Origin: Symbiodinium natans
Taxonomy: Eukaryota; Sar; Dinophyceae; Suessiales; Symbiodiniaceae
Assembly: GCA_905221605.1 (NCBI GenBank)
Contig: CAJNDS010000580.1
Location: forward strand, 714,276-746,775
Length of the DNA stretch: 32,500 bases
Direction: 5' to 3'
The first letter of the stretch is position 1. Each line of letters begins with the position of its first letter. Below are positions 26,847-32,500 of the stretch, one piece after another. A program made the position numbers and the translations under genes. The notes beneath the pieces are model-generated. The model was not told the origin of the DNA. It was given only the letters and a program-made list of their open reading frames with translations, and did no database searches.

Positions 26847-26899
26847 TTTTGTGCGTTTTGGGGTCTGGGGTTTTTTGGGTTTAGGGTTTCGGTTTTAAG

Positions 26900-27205
26900 G
26901 GTGGACGGGTGAGTTGGGGTTTACCTTTCCGTCGTCCGCTTCAGGACTTAAGGTATTCTCATGTAGTCACATCTCTCAAGTACGCTGTACTGTGCTAGAA
27001 GGCGGCCCCTAATGCCCCAAATCCTAAATCCTTAACCTTAAACCCGAAAAGGCCCCATAGTTTCGAGAACTGACCATATAGATGACAGGCTCCCGTCACC
27101 AGCCCGGAAGCCATGAGCTCAAAATTTTCGCAGCTCCTGGCACCCATAAGCTTGAGGTTAAGGCTCGGGGCGGGTTAGGGCCAAATCAACCCTCAACCCT
27201 AGCGT
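26900..27205. other. Unique spacer
   Basis: No element, fold-back or open frame of interest found. Confidence 0.45.
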
Positions 27206-27278
27206 GGGTTTAGGGTTTAGGGTTTAGGGTTTAGGGTTTGGGGTTCCGGGTCTAGGGTTCAGAGTTTAGGGTTTCGGG
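27206..27278 (+). repeat. TTTAGGG block
   Basis: About ten units, the last four degenerate. Confidence 0.94.
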
Positions 27279-27279
27279 T

Positions 27280-27655
27280 ACACTGTTTGAAGGTTGCCTG
27301 CTCTTCCTGCGAGCCCAAAGGAAGAAACAATTGGCGTAAGGTGCGACTTCTAGACATCCCTCAACCCCTTGGACTCCGCCTCCAAAAACCTCTCCCGTCT
27401 GACACGCCTTCAGTGCTCGAAATCCTAAGTGGTACTGACACCCTAAACCGTAAACCTTAACCCTAGACCCTTAACCCTATTCCGGTCCTTTCTAGGGTTT
27501 AGGGTTAATGAGTTTAAGGTTACCCAACTACATTTCCTTTAGTGCGGGGCAGGCTTGTCTATATAGTAGCCCTAGTTGAGACCTCTGTCCTTGAGGTTGC
27601 AATAGTAACTCAGTCCAAGGCTTTCTCCGAATTGAGATTTGCTTCTGAAGGAGTA
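27280..27655. other. Unique spacer with stray heptamers
   Basis: Short CCCTAGA/CCTTAAC units near 27,450. ACCCAACTAC at 27,523 recurs at 27,739 on the other side of the next heptamer block. Confidence 0.45.
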
Positions 27656-27737
27656 GGGTATAGGGTTTAGGGTTTAGGGTTTAGGGTTTAGGGTTTAGGG
27701 TTTAGGGTTTAGGGTTTAGGGTTTTGTAGGGTTTAGG
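27656..27737 (+). repeat. TTTAGGG block
   Basis: About ten perfect units plus a GTAGGG step. Confidence 0.96.
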
Positions 27738-27828
27738 TCTACCCAACTACCTGAACTGAAAGACCCTATAAAGGTTGAGGAGTTTGGGTTCGGGGGTTGA
27801 AAACCCTGGCAGACACCCCAAAGAACAC

Positions 27829-27935
27829 CAAACCCCAAACCCTAAACCCCAAACCTTAAACCTTAAACCTTAAACCCTAAACCCCAAACCCTAAACCCCA
27901 AACCCTAAACTAAACCTCAAGCCATAAGCCCTGAA
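27829..27935 (-). repeat. CCCTAAA/CCCCAAA/CCTTAAA block
   Basis: Three consecutive CCTTAAA units, then alternating CCCTAAA and CCCCAAA. Confidence 0.94.
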
Positions 27936-27984
27936 ACCTGCTGAACCCTCAGCGAATCTGCCCGACGGTCTCCCACACGACCTT

Positions 27985-28114
27985 GCTTAATCCCTTCCCC
28001 CTAATATTAAACACCCCCTACCCCCCCCCCCCCATATACTATAACATAACCAGAATGTGGGGTATTTAATATTAGGGGGAGGGGGGGGGAAATACAAGGG
28101 GGAAGGGATTCAGC
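27985..28114. mobile_element. Fold-back element H
   Basis: The left arm CCCCCTAATATTAAACACCCC pairs with GGGGTATTTAATATTAGGGG, and the outer arms AATCCCTTCCCC and GGGGAAGGGATTCAGC pair too. The right arm has about 28 extra bases (G run, AAATACAAG). A C17 run sits in the loop side. Confidence 0.7.
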
Positions 28115-28216
28115 CTTTTTGCAATATCGCATTGCTGGCCGACATTGCGTTCTGACAAAGAAGGCTGCAGCAGTTGCCCAGAAAAGCCATTAGAGCACCA
28201 AGCACAGCCTCAGCCT

Positions 28217-28327
28217 CAAACCTAAACCCTAAACCCAAAGCCCGAAACCCTAAACCCTAAGCCCCAAACCCTAAACCCCAAACCCTAAACCCCAAACCCC
28301 AAACCCTAAACCCTAAACCCTAAGCCC
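28217..28327 (-). repeat. CCCTAAA/CCCCAAA block
   Basis: Alternating CCCTAAA and CCCCAAA in the middle, similar to the block at 27,829. Confidence 0.95.
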
Positions 28328-28448
28328 GTGGTTTGGCTTCTGCGATGCCCCAGGCTTCTTGCGCGTGCTGCGCATGCTACGGCTCGGGAAGGCAGCGACA
28401 CGCTTCTGCAAACGTGGGGCCTTGGGGGTGCGGGGCTTTGTAGGGCTT

Positions 28449-28606
28449 ACGGCTTAGGGTATAGGGTATAGGGTTTAGGGTTTCAATTAGGGGTCAGGGC
28501 TTCGGGCTAGGGTTTTGTACCCTAAACCCTAAACCCTAAACCCTAAACCCTAAACCTTAAACCCTAAACCCTAAACCCTAAACCCTAAACCCTAAACCCT
28601 AAACCC
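28449..28606 (-). repeat. Opposed heptamer blocks
   Basis: A short TTTAGGG/TATAGGG run (28,449-28,484, plus) precedes a CCCTAAA run (28,519-28,606) by 35 bp. Confidence 0.93.
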
Positions 28607-28736
28607 GGTGTTTTAGGCCTTTTTGCGGGGTGTGGCGGGTTTTGTATGTTCATGGTGTCCTGGGTTTCCGGGACTGGAGAGGGGTGTACGGGGTTAGAGT
28701 TTGAGGTCTTCAGGGCTCTGGGCCGGAGAGGGGTGT

Positions 28737-28869
28737 GGGGTTTAGGGTTTAGGGTTTAGGGTTCAGGGTTTAGGGTTTAGGGTTTAGGGTTTAGGGTTTA
28801 GGGTTTAGGGTTCAGGGTTCAGGGTTCAGGGTTCAGGGTTTAGGGTTTAGGGTTTAGGGTTTAGGGTTT
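28737..28869 (+). repeat. TTTAGGG block with TTCAGGG patch
   Basis: About 19 units; four consecutive TTCAGGG at 28,810-28,838. Confidence 0.97.
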
Positions 28870-29140
28870 CCCCAAGCGCTAAACCTGAGGCACCCTAAGA
28901 CAGAGGAGGGTGCTTTGCCTTCAGCGCTTCTGGGCCTGCAGGGTCAAGCAAGCACCTAAGCCTTACCTTAAACAAGGTTCCTAGCAGAAAAATCCCCTTG
29001 TCGGATTCTTTCAACCCTAAACCCTAGACCCTAAAGCCTGCAAGAAGCGTCGGCTGTGGATCTGTGAGGTAAGCCCCCCCAAATAAGCAGGTCGGCCAGA
29101 TCTCAGCCTTCTTCCAGGACAAACTTGAATCCGAGGTGCT
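28870..29140. other. Unique spacer
   Basis: Only three CCCTAAA-like units at 29,013. No other structure seen. Confidence 0.45.
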
Positions 29141-29188
29141 CAGGTTTTAGGGTTTCGGGTTTAGGGTATAGGGTTTAGGGCTTAGGGA

Positions 29189-29509
29189 TTGGGATGTTCC
29201 CTATTTATACTTTCAGGCCTTCATGAGCAAGCGCCAAAACCTCCAGTCATTCAAGTAAGCAAGGGGTGGACACGAATGCCCAAAACCCTGCAAAGCGATG
29301 GGAACACCCGAAAAGCTACGCCCCGAAGTTGATGAACCGTCGGGTGGGCGTTAGCCTTAAATTCGCCCAAATCGACACCTGCAGACATCCAACGTGGATA
29401 ACTGGTGCTGAGACGGTTTTGGTCGTTCAAACAGAATTATTGTACCCCCGCCAGTATAATCCCCATTAAGGACTCTTAGTATTAGGGGGAGCATTCCAAT
29501 TTAGGCATG
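29189..29509. mobile_element. Family B element B6 with enlarged interior
   Basis: Left end TTGGGATGTTCCCTATTTATAC and right end with CATTAAGGACTCTTAGTATT and GGGGGAGCATTCCAA. The interior is about 220 bp instead of about 30. It holds a plus-strand frame of 67 codons without a recognisable domain. Flanking octamers CTTAGGGA and TTTAGGCA agree at 6 of 8. Confidence 0.65.
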
Positions 29510-29656
29510 TTTGCGGTTTAGGGTTTAGGGTTGAGACTAATTACAAGGGCTAACTTAGAAGAAGAGCCCACTTGCAACACCTTGAATTTTGCGCAGGTGA
29601 TACTGACACCTCACATCCCGGGCTTGGGTTTCTGAATGCCGTATGGTAGGTCTTGC

Positions 29657-29764
29657 CTTAAAGCCCTAAAGCCCTAAACCCCTAAAGCCCTAAAGCCCTA
29701 AAGCCCTAAACCCCAAACCCCTAAACCCCTAAACCCCTAAACCCCTAAACCCCTAAACCCCTAA
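29657..29764 (-). repeat. CCCTAAAG and CCCCTAAA block (8-9 base units)
   Basis: Several GCCCTAAA units followed by about six perfect CCCCTAAA octamers (29,719-29,764). Confidence 0.96.
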
Positions 29765-29994
29765 TTCCCAAACTTTACAAGCCTTCGTGGTGCGAGGGGC
29801 TTCAAAAGGCAGGAGGTCGTCCCCTCGTGTTTCCAGAAGAGCGCAGCGGGAATACGGCTTGGGGCTTTGGCGGGGATTTCATGGAACCTCGTATTTTGGG
29901 AGCATAACCAACATCTGTGCGAGGATCCTTATGATGCTTACATAGTGGGTTCCGGAATGAAGGGGTGTCCGGGTCTGGGAAAGAGCAAGTGTGC

Positions 29995-30401
29995 CTAAAC
30001 CCTAAACCCTAAACCCTAAACCCTAAACCCTAAACCCTAAACCCTAGACCCTAAACCCTAAACCCTAAACCCTAAACCCTAAACCCTAAACCCTAAACCC
30101 TAAACCCTAAACCCTAAACCCTAAACCCTAAACCCTAAACCCTAAACCCTAAACCCTAAACCCTAAACCCCCTAAACCCTAAACCCTAAACCCTAAACCC
30201 TAAACCCTAAACCCTAAACCCTAAACCCTAAACCCTAAACCCTAAACCCTAAACCCTAAACCCTAAACCCTAAACCCTAAACCCTAAACCCTAAACCCTA
30301 GACCCTAGACCCTCGACCCTCGACCCTAGACCCTAGACCCTAGACCCTAAACCCTAAACCCTAGACCCTAGACCCTAAACCCTAAACCCTAAACCCTAAA
30401 C
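29995..30401 (-). repeat. CCCTAAA block of about 400 bp
   Basis: About 58 units. Mostly perfect, with one CC insertion near 30,170 and a CCCTAGA/CCCTCGA patch at 30,297-30,375. Confidence 0.98.
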
Positions 30402-30478
30402 AACCTGGAGGTTGCCTTCATGGAGTTCAGTCTCTTCCTTGTGGTTCTCAGCATGATGCTGACTGAGTGACCCTCCCT

Positions 30479-30594
30479 GCAACAAGGTCGTCTCCGGTTT
30501 TAGGGTTTAGGGTTTAGGGTTTAGGGTTGTGGGTATACCAGGGTTTCCGAAGTCAGGGGTACCTTACCGGGGGTCCCGCAACAAGATCATCTCC
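30479..30594. repeat. Direct repeat bracketing a TTTAGGG block and repeat L
   Basis: GCAACAAGGTCGTCTCC at 30,479 and GCAACAAGATCATCTCC at 30,578 are 99 bp apart. Between them are a four-unit TTTAGGG block (30,496-30,528) and repeat L copy 2 (GTTTCCGAAGTCAGGGGTACC, 30,543-30,576). Confidence 0.7.
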
Positions 30595-30761
30595 TAGGAC
30601 CCAGAGTAGGCACTTCTTCCCGTTTTTGGAGGTTCAGGATCCCTTACAAACCCTAAACCCTAAACCCTAAACCCTATATAAGCCCTAAGCCCTAAACCCT
30701 TAGAAGCGCGCTGAAACCAAGAAGGGCACCCTGTTACTTCCCGGGTTATTCGTGGGTCTAG
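30593..30761. mobile_element. Family D copy D4, interior split by telomere-like array
   Basis: Ends TCCTAGGACCCAGAGTAGGC and GGGTTATTCGTGGGTCTAG. The interior follows the family through GAGGTTCAGGATCCCTTA; a heptamer array intervenes, and family sequence resumes with GAAACCAAGAAGGGCACCC. CCCTTA at 30,641 recurs at 30,697, 56 bp on. D1-D3 have no array there. Confidence 0.82.
30647..30696 (-). repeat. CCCTAAA array inside element D4
   Basis: Seven heptamers, including ATATAAG and CCCTAAG. Confidence 0.95.
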
Positions 30762-30794
30762 ACTCCGGCTGAGAAGCATGCCTAAACACACGTG

Positions 30795-30824
30795 CCCTAA
30801 ACCCTAAACCCTAAACCCTAAACC

Positions 30825-30884
<60 letters not shown>

Positions 30885-30887
30885 ACC
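30795..30887 (-). repeat. CCCTAAA then CCCTCAA block
   Basis: Four CCCTAAA units switch to about nine perfect CCCTCAA units (30,823-30,886), ending at the left tip of B7. Confidence 0.97.
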
Positions 30888-30989
30888 TTGGTATGTTCCC
30901 CCCCTTACACCTAAGAGTCCTTAACAGGGAACACAGTAGGGGGTTCTACAATCCCTACTAGGGACTGTTAGTATAAGGGGGAACATCCC
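30888..30989. mobile_element. Family B fold-back element, copy B7
   Basis: Left end TTGGTATGTTCCCCCCC; inner arms CTAAGAGTCCTTAA and AGGGACTGTTAGTATAAGG. The right end reads GGGGGAACATCCC, then TAAACCC where CAA is expected. Both tips lie directly against heptamer arrays. Confidence 0.87.
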
Positions 30990-31151
30990 TAAACCCTAAA
31001 ACTCTAAACCCGAAACCCGAAACCTTAAGCCCTAAACCCTAAACCCTAAACCCTAAACCCTAAACCCTAAACCCTAAACCCTAAACCCTAAACCCTAAAC
31101 CCTAAACCCTAAACCCTAAACCCTAAACCCTAAACCCTAAACCCTAAACCC
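30987..31151 (-). repeat. CCCTAAA block
   Basis: Begins inside the right tip of B7; degenerate for 45 bp, then about 17 regular units. Confidence 0.97.
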
Positions 31152-31359
31152 ACTTCTTAGGTTCGGGTGCGAGCTTTGGACATTTCCCAAAGTCGTGGTC
31201 CCCTGAACGTATCACCAAAATACTCTACTCCGTAGTAAGTACAGGAACCTACCCGAAAAGGGTACTCGTTACGGTTAGAAGTCCGACTTTGAATTTCGGG
31301 TTCCGGGGGCGAACTCACCCGCTGCGTTTTTGGGGGGGGCTTTCCACAGAGGCAAGAAA

Positions 31360-31740
31360 TGCTACAACTACAAAAACGAAACATTTCAAGGAATTTCCAT
31401 ATATAAAAAACGAAAAAACAGTTGCCGCCAAAAACAGCCAGTACCAAAAAACCCAAACAACCCAAAAACACCAATTTTCCAGGATTCTTCGAAAAAGCAA
31501 TTTCCACAAAACCAAAAAACCAATTCCCGCAAAACCAAAAAACCAATTCCCACAAAACCAAAGAACCAATACCAAATAAACCAAAAGAACCAAAAAACAT
31601 CAATTTTCCGGGACTCTGTGAAAGCTGTGGAGATAAGCTTACAAATCAAAAGCCCCGGAAAATTGTTTTTTTTGGTTTTCTTGGTTCTTTTGGTATTGGT
31701 TTTTTTGGTTCTTTGCGAATTGGTTTTTGGGGACAATTGT
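31360..31740. repeat. Large inverted AACCAA-rich minisatellite
   Basis: The left side repeats CAAAACCAAAAAACCAATTCC (31,500-31,600). After TTTTCCGGGACTCTGTG, an inverse arm follows from CCCCGGAAAATTG with TTGGTTCTTTTGGTATTGG and relatives (31,655-31,740). Frames of 92-179 codons in both strands reflect this composition. A fold-back element built on a minisatellite is likely. Confidence 0.8.
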
Positions 31741-32020
31741 TTTTGGTTTCGGTGTCCCAGTTCCCCCTATGAGCCATGCACTCACATCCAAACAAATAAT
31801 CTGGCAGGTCTTTTGGCTGCTTACTCGGATTACAGTTTGAACCTATCTTATACAGAAAAATGTATATGAGATGCTACTCCCCTTCCCGGCCCCCCTCCCA
31901 AACCCAGGTTTCGTGCACTTTTTGTCGTAAGGATATGATACTCAGCTGATTTGGATGAGTATCATGCAAGACCTTATGTGCTTGTGAGTCTTGCGGAAAA
32001 TTTGAAACTAAGCACTATTT
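31740..32020. other. Unique spacer with a strong hairpin
   Basis: ATGATACTCA (31,935-31,944) and TGAGTATCAT (31,956-31,965) form a perfect 10-bp stem with an 11-bp loop; TAAGG outside the stem also pairs imperfectly. Function unknown. Confidence 0.6.
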
Positions 32021-32416
32021 TTGAGAAATGAGAACCATGTTGGGAGAGCTGTGGAAAGCATTGAAATTGAACAAAAAGAGATCTTTGTAGCAGCCTGTTG
32101 GAAGGTCTCAGGAAATAGTGAAAGGATAATTGCTCACAGTATTCTCACGTCCCCGGGGGTTGCAATGAAAGGTTTTTTTTGCATCACCCTATGCCCTCGA
32201 AAACTTCCTAGTCTTATGGTTCGAGGATTACCATCCTTTCTTCTCCATCAAATATCTGTCTTTGATATACAAAAACACATATACCCCAGATACATACATG
32301 ATGTGTGTACTTATTCTGCTTTTGCGTTTCCACAGGAGGCAAGCCCTACAAACGTAGGCAAAGTCCGATGGGATCCAAGGTCTAGGGATTTTTTGCCTCA
32401 AGCCCTACAGGGGTGA
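32021..32416 (+). CDS. Possible hypothetical open reading frame, 131 codons
   Basis: Longest frame in the window outside low-complexity DNA. The deduced product is of mixed composition and starts MRNENHVGRAVESIEIEQKE, with no domain, signal peptide or membrane segment that I recognise. It could be an exon or a chance frame. No splice pattern, neighbour or homologue can be cited; the region just lacks the telomere-like repeats that fill the rest of the window. Coding status unproven. Confidence 0.15.
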   Translation: MRNENHVGRAVESIEIEQKEIFVAACWKVSGNSERIIAHSILTSPGVAMKGFFCITLCPRKLPSLMVRGLPSFLLHQISVFDIQKHIYPRYIHDVCTYSAFAFPQEASPTNVGKVRWDPRSRDFLPQALQG

Positions 32417-32500
32417 CAAGGATCAATTCCTATAGGTAACGCTGAAAACTGAAACACGAGATCTTTTAATTCTTTAGGGTTTCATACTGACATACATGCA

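Noticed and set aside
54-31151. Repeat-spacer alternation resembling a CRISPR array
   Set aside because: Repeats are tandem heptamers of variable length and both orientations; spacers are unequal. The context is eukaryotic and no cas genes are present.
31157-31869. Overlapping frames of 92-179 codons
   Set aside because: Composition-driven translations of the AACCAA minisatellite in several frames and both strands.

Overview
This window is eukaryotic nuclear DNA dominated by short blocks of the plant/algal/alveolate-type telomere heptamer (TTTAGGG, read as CCCTAAA on the other strand). Roughly eighty blocks, from about 25 to 440 bases, alternate irregularly between the two strands and are separated by spacers of about 50-400 bases. 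The heptamer fits green plants and algae, dinoflagellates, chromerids and coccidian apicomplexans. Long C and G homopolymers and dispersed telomere-like repeats suggest a unicellular eukaryote, perhaps an alveolate. Eimeria-like genomes carry dispersed telomere-like repeats, but the CAG-repeat coding tracts typical of Eimeria are absent, so the organism is unresolved.

No protein-coding gene, rRNA or tRNA gene could be supported. Most open frames are by-products of stop-poor poly-C/poly-G or heptamer arrays. The spacers contain families of small non-autonomous fold-back (MITE-like) elements. Family A has ends like TACTTGGAGGTTCATGGTAC. Family B has ends like TTGGGATGTTCCCCC, and one copy has a perfect 8-bp target duplication. 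Family C ends in TTGGTAGCCCAGT. Family D ends in CTAGACCCGGGAGT, and one copy is nested inside a C copy. Family I begins with GGTAGTTACATGGTCCC. Several fold-backs occur once.

Layout: 1-13,860 is a dense mosaic of heptamer blocks, elements A, B, C, D, F, G and I, and large C-rich tracts at 3.5 and 12.3-12.55 kb. 13,860-15,250 is a telomere-repeat-poor island with a 58-bp duplication and a degenerate minisatellite. 15,250-19,450 is heptamer-rich and includes a block of about 440 bp. 19,540-20,500 is a microsatellite cluster. 20,640-24,610 is rich in elements A-D. 24,790-26,320 is a telomere-free island with an AT-rich part and a G-rich tract. 26,560-31,150 returns to the mosaic and includes a block of about 400 bp. 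31,150-32,500 is free of arrays, has a large inverted minisatellite, and may mark the edge of the repeat domain.

The most interesting signal is that heptamer arrays sit inside element copies whose uninterrupted relatives are also in the window. In three cases (9,258-9,338; 21,093-21,225; 30,641-30,702) the array is bracketed by a short duplicated motif, and the spacing of the two copies is exactly a multiple of seven (77, 126 and 56 bp). This points to interstitial gain of telomere-like DNA at heptamer-like seeds or break sites, acting together with elements that insert into telomere-like targets.
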